This document shows positions 1 to 6,318 of a DNA stretch of 19,503 bases, piece after piece. The DNA lies in NCBI GenBank assembly GCA_035264765.1, contig DATFPQ010000046.1:1-19503 (forward strand), in the 5' to 3' direction. Both the position numbers and the translations under genes were made by a program. How positions within the stretch are numbered: the first letter of the stretch is position 1; every line of letters begins with the position of its first letter. Below the pieces are notes generated by a model, which was not told where the DNA came from, did not search any database, and was given only the letters and a program-made list of their open reading frames with translations. The DNA is from DATFPQ01 sp035264765. Its GTDB lineage: Bacteria; Actinomycetota; Actinomycetes; Actinomycetales; Angustibacteraceae.

Positions 1-315
1 CACCTGGTCTGCGTCGACGTCGAGCATCGGCCGGAAGCCCCACACCGGCGCCAGCTGTGCCAGGGCGCTCTGCACGTCGACCCGGACGTCCCCGGTGTGC
101 ACGGGAAGCGGGAACGGCTCGGCCGGCGGCAGGCCCGGGTCGAACTCGTCGTCGACCAGCAGCCCCCACACGTTCCCGAACGAGACGCTGCCCACGAGGT
201 CCTCGATGTCGACCCCGCGGTACCGCAGGGCACCGCCCGCGCGGTCGGGCTCGGCGATCTCGGTCTCGAAGGCCACCACGCCCTCGAGCCCGGGGTGGAA
301 GGTGCCGTCGGTCAT
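1..315 (-). CDS. citA: citrate synthase 2 (CitA type), N-terminal part, gene runs off the window
   Basis: Reading the minus strand from ATG at 315 gives 105 open codons to the window edge. The N-terminus (PGLEGVVAFETEIAEPD, then GGALRYRGVDIEDLVG, FGNVWGLLVDDEF, GLPPAEPFPLPVHTGDVRVD) is the small-domain start of actinobacterial citrate synthase 2, which condenses oxaloacetate with acetyl-CoA (some family members also use propionyl-CoA). The catalytic His/His/Asp residues lie beyond the window, so activity cannot be checked. AGGAGG, 7 nt before the ATG, is a strong SD and fixes the start. The gene is divergent from pdxH across an 82-bp gap; this citrate synthase/pdxH arrangement is known from other actinomycetes. 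Function is family knowledge; truncation is due only to the window. Confidence 0.9.
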   Translation of the reverse strand, partial: MTDGTFHPGLEGVVAFETEIAEPDRAGGALRYRGVDIEDLVGSVSFGNVWGLLVDDEFDPGLPPAEPFPLPVHTGDVRVDVQSALAQLAPVWGFRPMLDVDADQV

Positions 316-385
316 GGGCGTCCTCCTCGTCGAGTGCCCCGGCGACATTGTGCACGTCACCCCGGGAAGCGCCGGTGCGCGCCGT

Positions 386-391
386 TAGAGT
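386..391 (+). promoter_or_regulatory. -10 box TAGAGT for a leaderless pdxH transcript
   Basis: TAGAGT ends 6 nt before the GTG start of pdxH, and no SD is visible in between. This spacing would put transcription start at or next to the GTG. No good -35 hexamer is seen. Inferred from spacing only. Confidence 0.45.
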
Positions 392-397
392 CGCCGG

Positions 398-1096
398 GTG
401 AGCGCCGGACCCCCCGAGGAGCCTCCCGTCGTCGACCCCACGGCTCGCCTGACCTACGAGGGCGAGCTGCTCGGCGACGACGTCACCGGAGCGCCGCTGC
501 CCTGGGTCGCCCGCTGGTACAAGGAGGCCGAGGCGGACGAGCGGGTGGTGGAGCCCGGGGCGATGGTCGTCGCCACGGTGGACGCCGACGGCCGGCCGGA
601 TGCGCGGACGGTCCTGCTGAAGGCGCTGTCAGCGGAGGGCTTCACCTTCTTCACCAACACCCGGTCGGCGAAGGGCCAGCAGCTGGCCGCGACGCCGTAC
701 GCGTCGCTCGTGCTGCTCTGGCACCCGATGTACCGGCAGGTGCGGGCACGCGGCCGGGTGGAGCCGACGTCGACGGCTGAGGCCGCCCGCTACTTCGCCT
801 CTCGACCGCGTGGTTCGCAGGTCGCCACCCGCGCCTCGCGGCAGTCGCAGCCGATCGGCTCCCGTGCCGAGCTGGAGGCGCGGGTCGCGGCGGAGGAGGC
901 CCGCTGGCCCGACACCGCCAGCCCGGACGACGTCCCCGCGCCCTCGACGTGGGGCGGCTACCTGGTGCGCCCGGACGTCGTCGAGCTGTGGGTGGGCCAG
1001 CGCTCGCGGCTGCACGACCGGATCGTGTTCGTCCGCACTGGCCGCGGCGACATGGACGACGCGCGCAGCTGGCGGACCACCCGGCTGCAGCCGTAG
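398..1096 (+). CDS. pdxH: pyridoxamine/pyridoxine 5'-phosphate oxidase
   Basis: 232 aa, FMN-dependent enzyme making pyridoxal 5'-phosphate from PNP or PMP in the cytosol (vitamin B6 synthesis and salvage). Family signatures in order: LTYEGELLGDD (18-28), PDARTVLLK (67-75, FMN contacts), GFTFFTNTRSAKGQQL (81-96), the QVRARGRVE strand (114-122), SRPRGSQ...SRQSQPI (135-153), and the PdxH C-terminus WGGYLVRP (185-192), ELWVGQRSRLHDRI (196-209) and a terminal W..TRLQP that binds substrate phosphate/FMN. Length fits the family (210-235 aa). Start GTG 398 is chosen because a -10 box lies just upstream and the N-terminal DPTARL... block follows closely; no SD is present. Appears monocistronic, divergent from citA. 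Confidence 0.96.
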   Translation: MSAGPPEEPPVVDPTARLTYEGELLGDDVTGAPLPWVARWYKEAEADERVVEPGAMVVATVDADGRPDARTVLLKALSAEGFTFFTNTRSAKGQQLAATPYASLVLLWHPMYRQVRARGRVEPTSTAEAARYFASRPRGSQVATRASRQSQPIGSRAELEARVAAEEARWPDTASPDDVPAPSTWGGYLVRPDVVELWVGQRSRLHDRIVFVRTGRGDMDDARSWRTTRLQP

Positions 1097-1133
1097 CGGC
1101 CTCGGCCTGCTCCCACGGCCCTGGCCGCCGCCG

Positions 1134-1206
1134 GTTGCTCCACCTCAGCCGGTGTGCGGCGGTTTCCCGGCGGCATGGTGGAACATCGCGGCCTCAGTGG
1201 AGCAAC
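1134..1206. repeat. 10-bp inverted repeat in the mmuM leader (GTTGCTCCAC / GTGGAGCAAC)
   Basis: Perfect arms at 1134-1143 and 1197-1206, 53 nt apart, with GC-rich self-complementary sequence in the loop (GCCGG...CCGGC). A second perfect inverted repeat, CGGCCGG 1224-1230 / CCGGCCG 1244-1250, ends 3 nt before the SD-like AGGGGG (1254-1259) of the next gene. Could be the pdxH terminator, a structured 5' leader of the methyltransferase gene, or both. It does not match a riboswitch class I recognise. Confidence 0.5.
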
Positions 1207-1265
1207 GCCCTTGCCAGCGCGGTCGGCCGGCTGCGACGGTGGACCGGCCGTGAAGGGGGTCCGCC

Positions 1266-2219
1266 ATGACCGGTTCGCTCGGTGAGCGCGGCGGTTTGCC
1301 CCAGCTGGACGGGACCACGCTGGTCACGGACTCCGGGCTGGAGACGGATCTGATCTTCCACCACGGTGTCGACCTGCCGGCGTTCGCCGCCTTCGTGCTG
1401 CTGCGCGACCAGCGCGGGCGCGCGCTCCTCGAGAGCTACTACCGGGAGCACCTGGAGACGGCGACCGCGCACGGGATGGGATGCGTCCTGGAGACGCCGA
1501 CCTGGCGGGCCAGCGCGGACTGGGCGGCGGCCGTGGGCTGGACCCGTCAGGAGGTGGCGCGCGTGAACCGGGACGCCGTCGACCTCGTCGTCGGAGTTCG
1601 TGCGGCGGTGCCGAAACGGGCGGGGCCTTGCCTGGTCAGCGGCTGCGTCGGGCCACGCGCCGACGGGTACGTGGTCGGCGCCCGGATGACGGTCGACGAG
1701 GCGCGCCGGTACCACGCCGAGCAGGTCGACGTGCTCGCCGAGACCGAGGCCGACCTCGTGAGCCTGCTGACCGCCACCTATCCGGAGGAGGCGACGGGGT
1801 TCGTGCGCGCGGCTCAGGTGGCGGGCGTGCCGTCGGTCGTGTCCTTCACCGTCGAGGTCGACGGCCGGCTGCCGGACGGCTCGACCCTGGCCGACGCGGT
1901 GACCGCGGTCGACGAGGCCACTGCGGCCGGGCCGGCGTACTACATGGTCAACTGCGCACACCCTCGGCACGTGCGGCCGGCGCTCGACCCGACGTCGGAA
2001 TGGTCGCGCCGACTGGTCGGGGTGCGGGCCAACGCCTCGACGAAGAGCCACGCGGAGCTCGACGAGGCGACCGAGCTGGATGACGGCGACCCCCTGACGC
2101 TGGCGGAGGAGCTGCTGGCCCTGCGCTCGGTGCTGCCGGCGCTGACCGTGCTCGGCGGCTGCTGCGGCACCGACGTCCGGCACATCGACGCACTGGCGAG
2201 CGCGCTGGCCCGGGGCTGA
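1266..2219 (+). CDS. mmuM: homocysteine S-methyltransferase family protein
   Basis: 317 aa (beta/alpha)8 zinc enzyme of the BHMT/MmuM family, which methylates homocysteine to methionine with S-methylmethionine, SAM or a related donor; the donor cannot be told from sequence. Zinc ligands are present: Cys230 in MVNCAHP and Cys299-Cys300 in GGCCGTD. N-terminal LVTDSGLETDLIFHHGVDLP (19-38) and SFTVEVDGRLPDG (193-205) are typical of the bacterial subgroup often labelled simply 'homocysteine S-methyltransferase'. Start ATG 1266 has AGGGGG 6 nt upstream. No permease partner (mmuP) is next to it, so a role in S-methylmethionine salvage is only a guess; methionine recycling is the safer statement. Monocistronic, with its own structured leader. 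Confidence 0.88.
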   Translation: MTGSLGERGGLPQLDGTTLVTDSGLETDLIFHHGVDLPAFAAFVLLRDQRGRALLESYYREHLETATAHGMGCVLETPTWRASADWAAAVGWTRQEVARVNRDAVDLVVGVRAAVPKRAGPCLVSGCVGPRADGYVVGARMTVDEARRYHAEQVDVLAETEADLVSLLTATYPEEATGFVRAAQVAGVPSVVSFTVEVDGRLPDGSTLADAVTAVDEATAAGPAYYMVNCAHPRHVRPALDPTSEWSRRLVGVRANASTKSHAELDEATELDDGDPLTLAEELLALRSVLPALTVLGGCCGTDVRHIDALASALARG

Positions 2220-2220
2220 A

Positions 2221-2262
2221 GCGTCTCAGAGTCCGATCTTACGGTCTCGCATTGCGAGACGC
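2221..2262 (+). terminator. possible terminator after mmuM, two alternative hairpins
   Basis: GTCTCGC (2244-2250), a 3-nt loop, then GCGAGAC (2254-2260) is a perfect 7-bp stem. GCGTCTC (2221-2227) can instead pair with GAGACGC (2256-2262), so the two folds exclude each other. No T tract follows, as is common in actinomycetes. Confidence 0.4.
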
Positions 2263-2276
2263 CACGCATGCCGGTT

Positions 2277-2372
2277 TTCGACCTCACGAGGTCATTGCCC
2301 TAGCGTGGTCGAGGTCACACCAACCTCGGGCGCCAGAGCCGCCGTCCGCCCGGTCCCACTCTTCGCGGGACC
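2277..2372 (+). promoter_or_regulatory. putative edd-eda promoter, operator-like palindrome and leader hairpin
   Basis: TTCGAC (2277-2282), 18-bp spacer, TAGCGT (2301-2306) is a fair -35/-10 pair. A perfect palindrome GACCTC-AC-GAGGTC (2280-2293) overlaps the -35/spacer, and a further GAGGTC half-site lies at 2311-2316, where a repressor would block transcription start. A leader hairpin GGTCCC (2352-2357) / GGGACC (2367-2372) precedes the SD. No regulator gene is adjacent. Promoter and operator are inferred from pattern and position. Confidence 0.4.
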
Positions 2373-2396
2373 ACCGGCGAGACCCAGGAGGCACTC

Positions 2397-4289
2397 GTGA
2401 GCCGCCCACGTTCCACCCCGCTTCACCGTGTCGTGCTCGACGTCACCGAGCGCATCGCGGATCGCAGCCGCGACAGCCGCGCGGCCTACCTCGACCGGAT
2501 CGAGAGCGCGCGCGCCGAGGGCCGCGCGCGCTCCGCGCTCGGCTGCAGCAACCTCGCCCATGCCGTGGCGGCGTGCGGCGCCGGCGAGCGCGCAGCCCTG
2601 ACCGGCGACGAGGCCGTCAGCGTCGCGATCGTGACGTCGTACAACGACATGCTCTCCGCACACCAGCCGTACGAGACGTACCCGCGGCAGATCAAGGCGG
2701 CGGCTGAGCGGGTCGGCGCGGTCGCCCGCGTCGCCGGTGGCGTCCCCGCGATGTGCGACGGCGTCACGCAGGGCAGGGCCGGCATGGAGCTGAGCCTGTT
2801 CAGCCGCGACGTCATCGCCATGTCCACGGCGATCGCGCTCTCGCATGACGTCTTCGACGCCGCCCTGATGCTCGGCGTCTGCGACAAGATCGTCCCAGGG
2901 CTGGTCGCCGCCGCGCTGGCCTTCGGGCACCTGCCGACCGCCCTGGTGCCCGCCGGGCCGATGTCCAGCGGGCTGCCGAACGCCGAGAAGGCTGCGGTCC
3001 GACGTCGGCACGCGGCGGGCGAGGTGGGACGCACCGAGCTGCTCGCCGCCGAGGTCGCGTCGTACCACTCGCCCGGTACCTGCACCTTCTACGGGACGGC
3101 GAACTCGAACCAGCTGCTCATGGACGTCATGGGCCTGCACCTGCCGGGTGCCGCGTTCTTCTCGCCGGACGACCCGGTGCGCGCCGCGCTCACCGACGCC
3201 ACGGCCGCGCGGGTCGCCGAGATCGCGGCCGGCGACGCGCCGTACGGCATCGGTCACGTCGTGGACGAGCGGGCCGTCGTGAACGGCGTGGTGGCGCTGC
3301 TGGCGACCGGCGGATCGACCAACCACACCATGCACCTGGTGTCGATGGCGGCGGCCGCGGGTGTGGTACTCACCTGGGAGGACTTCGACGACCTGTCGCG
3401 GGTCGTGCCCCTCTGCACGCGCCTGTACCCGAGCGGTACCGCGGACGTTAACCATTTCCATGCTGCGGGAGGCACGCCGTTCCTTGTCTCCACGTTGCTC
3501 GACGCGGGGCTGCTGCACCGGGACGTCCTGACGCTCGCCGGGCCGGGACTCGACCACTACCGCCGGATGCCGGCGCTCGACGAGTCCGGCGCGCTGACGT
3601 ACGTCGACGCGCCCACCGTCAGCCGCGACCTCGCCGTCCTGCGCCCGGCGCACGAGCCGTTTGCGCCGGACGGCGGTCTCCGAGTCGTCCGCGGCTCGCT
3701 CGGGCACGCGGTCGTGAAGGTCTCCGCCGTCGCACCGGACGACCTCGTCGTCGAGGCCCCGGTCCGTGTCTTCAGCGACCAGGCCGGTGTGCTCCAGGCC
3801 TTCTCGCGGCGCGAGCTCGACCAAGACGTGATCGTCGTCGTACGCGACCAGGGCCCGTCGGCCAACGGCATGCCGGAGCTGCACCAGCTGACGCCGTCGC
3901 TGTCGGTGCTGCAGCGGCGCGGGCACAAGGTCGCGCTGCTGACCGACGGCCGGATGTCGGGCGCGTCCGGTGCCATCCCGGCCGCGATCCACGTCACCCC
4001 GGAGTCCGTACACGGCGGTCCGATCGCGCGGCTGCGCGACGGCGACCTGGTCCGGCTGGACGCCGGGTCCGGATCCCTCGACGTCCTCGTCGACCCCACG
4101 GAGTGGCAGCTGCGCACGGCTGAGCCGGCGTCGCACCAGGAGCACCAGGGCACCGGACGCGAGCTGTTCGGCGCGATGCGCCGCGCCGTGGGCCGCGCGG
4201 ACGAGGGCGCCCACGTCTTCGGCCCGCTGGCGCGGCCGGCCCGAGCCACCGAGTCCCTCACCGCCGACCTGCAGGAGAGCGCACGATGA
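2397..4289 (+). CDS. edd: 6-phosphogluconate dehydratase (Entner-Doudoroff)
   Basis: 630 aa member of the IlvD/Edd family; dehydrates 6-phosphogluconate to 2-keto-3-deoxy-6-phosphogluconate (KDPG), using an Fe-S cluster. Edd rather than IlvD is supported by the N-terminus (IADRSRDSRAAYLDRIE), SYNDMLSAHQPYETYP (81-96), CDGVTQG (120-126), CDKIVPG (162-168), the GTCTFYGTANSNQ block (227-239), TGGSTNH and LLTDGRMSGASG. Cys120, Cys162 and Cys229 are the candidate cluster ligands. Length is close to E. coli Edd (603 aa), with a longer tail. Start GTG 2397 has AGGAGG (2386-2391) 5 nt upstream. It overlaps eda by 4 bp (ATGA), so the two are translationally coupled. No zwf, pgl or gluconate kinase is in view. 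Confidence 0.95.
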   Translation: MSRPRSTPLHRVVLDVTERIADRSRDSRAAYLDRIESARAEGRARSALGCSNLAHAVAACGAGERAALTGDEAVSVAIVTSYNDMLSAHQPYETYPRQIKAAAERVGAVARVAGGVPAMCDGVTQGRAGMELSLFSRDVIAMSTAIALSHDVFDAALMLGVCDKIVPGLVAAALAFGHLPTALVPAGPMSSGLPNAEKAAVRRRHAAGEVGRTELLAAEVASYHSPGTCTFYGTANSNQLLMDVMGLHLPGAAFFSPDDPVRAALTDATAARVAEIAAGDAPYGIGHVVDERAVVNGVVALLATGGSTNHTMHLVSMAAAAGVVLTWEDFDDLSRVVPLCTRLYPSGTADVNHFHAAGGTPFLVSTLLDAGLLHRDVLTLAGPGLDHYRRMPALDESGALTYVDAPTVSRDLAVLRPAHEPFAPDGGLRVVRGSLGHAVVKVSAVAPDDLVVEAPVRVFSDQAGVLQAFSRRELDQDVIVVVRDQGPSANGMPELHQLTPSLSVLQRRGHKVALLTDGRMSGASGAIPAAIHVTPESVHGGPIARLRDGDLVRLDAGSGSLDVLVDPTEWQLRTAEPASHQEHQGTGRELFGAMRRAVGRADEGAHVFGPLARPARATESLTADLQESAR

Positions 4290-4933
4290 CCACCACGACC
4301 CTTCCTTCCGACGTCCTGGTCGGGGACCTGCTCGACATCGCCCCGGTTGTCCCCGTGGTGGTGCTGCACGACGTCGAGCACGCCGTGCCGCTCGCCGAGG
4401 CGCTGGTGCGCGGTGGCATCGGGATCATCGAGGTGACCCTGCGCACCGCGGCCGGCCTGCCGGCCCTGGAGCGGATCGCCCGTGAGGTCCCGGGCATGGT
4501 GGCCGGTGCGGGCACGGTGACCACGCCCGCCCAGGTGGACGCCGTCCGGGACGCGGGCGCGCGGTTCCTCGTGACGCCGGGGTCCCCGGACCGGCTGCTC
4601 GGCGCAGCGCTGGACAGTGGCCTGCCGCTGCTCGCAGGCGCCAGCACGGTCACCGAGATGATGCGGCTCGCCGAGCGCGGGCTCACCAGCCTGAAGTTCT
4701 TCCCCGCCGAGCCGAGCGGCGGCCGCGAGTACCTCTCCGCCGTGTCCGGGCCGCTGCCAGACCTGCGGTTCTGCCCGACCGGTGGCATCTCCGCTGCGAC
4801 GGCTCAGGAATACCTGGCGCTGCCGAACGTCGGCTGCGTCGGCGGCTCGTGGCTGACCCCGCGCGACGCCGTCGAGTCGGGGGACTGGGACCGCGTCGAG
4901 CGGCTCGCGGCCGAGGCCGCTGCGCTGCGCTGA
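4286..4933 (+). CDS. eda: KDPG/KHG aldolase (Entner-Doudoroff)
   Basis: 215 aa class I aldolase that splits KDPG into pyruvate and glyceraldehyde 3-phosphate, the step after Edd. Catalytic features visible: Glu49 in GIIEVTLRT (base), Arg53, GAGTV (74-78), FLVTPG (94-99), the Schiff-base Lys137 in SLKFFPAE and the phosphate-binding FCPTGGIS (162-169). Length is normal (E. coli 213 aa). ATG 4286 overlaps the edd stop (ATGA), so it is co-transcribed and coupled. The last codons plus the stop are repeated once in frame just downstream (4937-4960). With edd it forms a complete Entner-Doudoroff module, uncommon but not unknown in actinobacteria. Confidence 0.95.
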   Translation: MTTTTLPSDVLVGDLLDIAPVVPVVVLHDVEHAVPLAEALVRGGIGIIEVTLRTAAGLPALERIAREVPGMVAGAGTVTTPAQVDAVRDAGARFLVTPGSPDRLLGAALDSGLPLLAGASTVTEMMRLAERGLTSLKFFPAEPSGGREYLSAVSGPLPDLRFCPTGGISAATAQEYLALPNVGCVGGSWLTPRDAVESGDWDRVERLAAEAAALR

Positions 4934-4960
4934 GACGCCGAGGCCGCTGCCCTGAGTTGA
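4910..4960 (+). repeat. 27-bp tandem duplication across the eda stop codon
   Basis: GCCGAGGCCGCTGC occurs at 4910-4923 and again at 4937-4950, a 27-bp shift (9 codons). The second copy also ends in TGA (4958-4960), in the same frame: AEAAALR-stop is followed by D-AEAAALS-stop. Direct observation. Confidence 0.8.
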
Positions 4961-5004
4961 GATGAGGGCGCGCGCTCGGCACGGAGACGCAGGCTGAGCT
5001 CGGA

Positions 5005-5176
5005 GCGGGTGCTGCGCGCTGCGCCCGCCTGCGACTCCCCTCGGGTGCAGTGCGGGCACGGGAAAGCCCGCAGGCTGCTCCTCGGGTGAAGAGCTGCCGC
5101 GGGCACGGGAAAGCCCGCAGGCTGCTCCTCGGGTGAGGAGCTGCCGCGCTGGACGAGGCGCGGCTCCTGCGGGCTT
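5005..5176. repeat. 47-bp tandem repeat with hairpins (two near-perfect units plus degenerate flanks)
   Basis: Units 5052-5098 and 5099-5145 are 47 bp each and differ at one base (A/G at the position equal to 5090). Each unit holds two stems: GCGGGC...GCCCGC (5052-5057/5066-5071) and CTCCTC-GGGT-GAGGAG (perfect in unit 2, one mismatch in unit 1). A degenerate relative begins at 5005 (GCGGGTGC...GCGCCCGC, then CTCGGGTG at 5040). Downstream CCTGCGGGCTT (5166-5176) is the exact reverse complement of AAGCCCGCAGG in both units (5064-5074, 5111-5121), allowing alternative folds. Too few and too hairpin-like for CRISPR. Function unknown; could end eda transcription or form an RNA. Confidence 0.75.
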
Positions 5177-5378
5177 CGGTGACTGCCTGGATCTCGCCAA
5201 CCGCTACCGCGGCGGAGGGATCGAAGGAGCCCGTCCGAGTAGACGGCGGCTAGCGGGCAGCCACCTCACGCGTCCGTAGATCACTCACTTCTCGGACCAC
5301 CTCCTTTCCCGTGTAGCGCAACGGTACGACGAGTCGCCTTGGGGCGCAAAGCAGTTGGAGCCGCGGTGGTCCGTGTCC

Positions 5379-5481
5379 TGTGTCTGCGGCCTCGCCGGTG
5401 GGGCCTGATCGTGGCAACCAGCTTTCACGCGACGACGCTCGTTGCCACGATCAGGCGGATGGTGCCGGGGCCGCGGACACA
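5379..5481. repeat. 103-bp nested inverted repeat, possible bidirectional terminator or MITE-like element
   Basis: Inner arms GCCTGATCGTGGCAAC (5403-5418) and GTTGCCACGATCAGGC (5441-5456) are a perfect 16-bp match; after one C/C mismatch AGC (5420-5422) pairs with GCT (5437-5439). Outer arms TGTGTCTGCGGCC (5379-5391) and GGCCGCGGACACA (5469-5481) pair over 13 positions with one G-T wobble. The 11- and 12-nt segments between arms are not complementary. It sits between convergent genes, fitting a bidirectional terminator, though no T tract is present. Confidence 0.75.
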
Positions 5482-5551
5482 TCGGGCCAGGTACGCCTCC
5501 GTGAGCGCCCGCCGATGCTGAGTTGACGAGATGCGGGATCCGACGTCGGCC

Positions 5552-6172
5552 TCAGACCGTGGTGACGACGTCCTCGAGGTCGAGCCGGGGGCTGCGCGGG
5601 AACCACGCGTCCGGGCCCGGGTGGCCGATGTTGACGACGGCGAGCGCGTGCTGGTTGGTGCCGGAGAAGAACTCCGCGTCGATTCCGGCGGCGTCGAACC
5701 CGGTCATCGGGCCTGCGGCGAGGCCGGCCGCGCGGACGCCGAGGATGAAGTAGGCCAGCTGCAGGGTCGCGTTGAGCTGAGCGGCGTTCGCGCGCACCGT
5801 GTCGTCGGCGAAGATCGCCTTGGCGCCCGGGAAGTGCGGGAAGGTGCGATGCAGGTGCTCGTGGAAGTCGTGGTCGGCGCTGAGCACCGCGACGAGCGGA
5901 GCCGACCCGGCCTTGGCACGGTTGCCCGGGGCCAGGTGACCCAGGAGCCGGGCGCGCGCCTCGTCGCTGCGGACCAGCAGCACCCGCAGCGGCTGGGTGT
6001 TCATGGACGTCGGCGCCCACTTGACCAGGTCGTAGATGGCGGCCACCTGCTCGTCGGTGACCGGCTCGTCGGTGAACGTGTTGGCGGTGCGCGCCTCGCG
6101 GAACAGCAGGTCCTGGCCCTGGGGCGACAGCTCCAGCAGGTCGGTGCGGGTGTCGTCTGCGTACGTCGTCAT
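5552..6172 (-). CDS. nitroreductase-family NAD(P)H oxidoreductase (RutE/malonic-semialdehyde-reductase-like)
   Basis: 206 aa from ATG 6172. FMN-dependent nitroreductase fold of the RutE/HadB subgroup: FREARTANTFTDEPV near the N-terminus, LVKWAPTSMNTQPLRVL (FMN-binding ARTANxF and PTSxNxQP motifs), NAAQLNATLQLAYFILGVRAAGLAAGPMTGFD in the middle, and a closing VVNIGHPG. RutE reduces malonic semialdehyde in the Rut pyrimidine pathway, but no rut genes are nearby, so the real substrate (a quinone, nitro compound or aldehyde) is open. An in-frame TTG at 6190 would add 6 residues, but it lies inside the operator palindrome and the -10 box, so ATG 6172 is preferred. No SD is visible; the leader is very short. 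Confidence 0.85.
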   Translation of the reverse strand: MTTYADDTRTDLLELSPQGQDLLFREARTANTFTDEPVTDEQVAAIYDLVKWAPTSMNTQPLRVLLVRSDEARARLLGHLAPGNRAKAGSAPLVAVLSADHDFHEHLHRTFPHFPGAKAIFADDTVRANAAQLNATLQLAYFILGVRAAGLAAGPMTGFDAAGIDAEFFSGTNQHALAVVNIGHPGPDAWFPRSPRLDLEDVVTTV

Positions 6173-6177
6173 GCTGG

Positions 6178-6216
6178 GTTGAAGCTTCAACTAGCACCCT
6201 CACATTCCCGGTTCAC
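6178..6216 (-). promoter_or_regulatory. nitroreductase promoter with 14-bp perfect palindromic operator
   Basis: On the minus strand: GTGAAC (6216-6211), 17-bp spacer, TAGTTG (6193-6188), then the ATG at 6172. The perfect palindrome GTTGAAGCTTCAAC (6178-6191) overlaps the -10 box and transcription start. Such sites are typical of MarR/HxlR-type repressors that respond to reactive or aromatic compounds, but no regulator gene is adjacent. Sequence is seen; regulator class is inference. Confidence 0.6.
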
Positions 6217-6225
6217 GCCGGCGGT

Positions 6226-6282
6226 CCGCTCCTTCGTGCCGCGATGCTGCACCCAGGCCGATGCACCCACGGCGCGGAGCGG
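6226..6282 (-). terminator. hairpin downstream of the hotdog-protein gene
   Basis: CCGCTCC (6226-6232) pairs with GGAGCGG (6276-6282), and GTGCCG (6236-6241) continues the stem with CGGCGC (6270-6275, one wobble) across a 3-nt bulge. It lies 37 bp beyond the stop of the minus-strand gene at 6319 and before the nitroreductase promoter, a sensible terminator position. No T tract. Confidence 0.5.
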
Positions 6283-6318
6283 CCTTGCTGGGCATTGCGC
6301 GCGCGAGCAAGCGCTGGG

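Larger units (their letters stand above)
4934..5551. other. 618-bp gene-free region between eda and the nitroreductase gene
   Basis: No open frame here has actinobacterial codon bias or recognisable protein similarity. It holds, in order, the duplicated eda tail (to 4960), the 47-bp repeats (5005-5145), a stretch 5180-5370 without clear structure and with somewhat lower GC, and the large inverted repeat 5379-5481. The flanking genes are convergent, so terminators are expected, but the length and repeat density exceed that need. Confidence 0.7.

Noticed and set aside
2292..4214. 640-codon minus-strand open frame opposite edd
   Set aside because: Shadow of a well-conserved Edd gene; no recognisable protein and low-complexity composition.
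5052..5145. CRISPR array
   Set aside because: The two units abut with no unique spacers, and no cas genes are present.
5310..5365. tRNA-Pro-like stretch (GTGTAGCGCAACGGTA, then TTGGGG)
   Set aside because: The D-arm resembles a tRNA, but the anticodon stem does not pair, there is no TTCGAATCC T-loop and no acceptor stem. At most a degenerate fragment.
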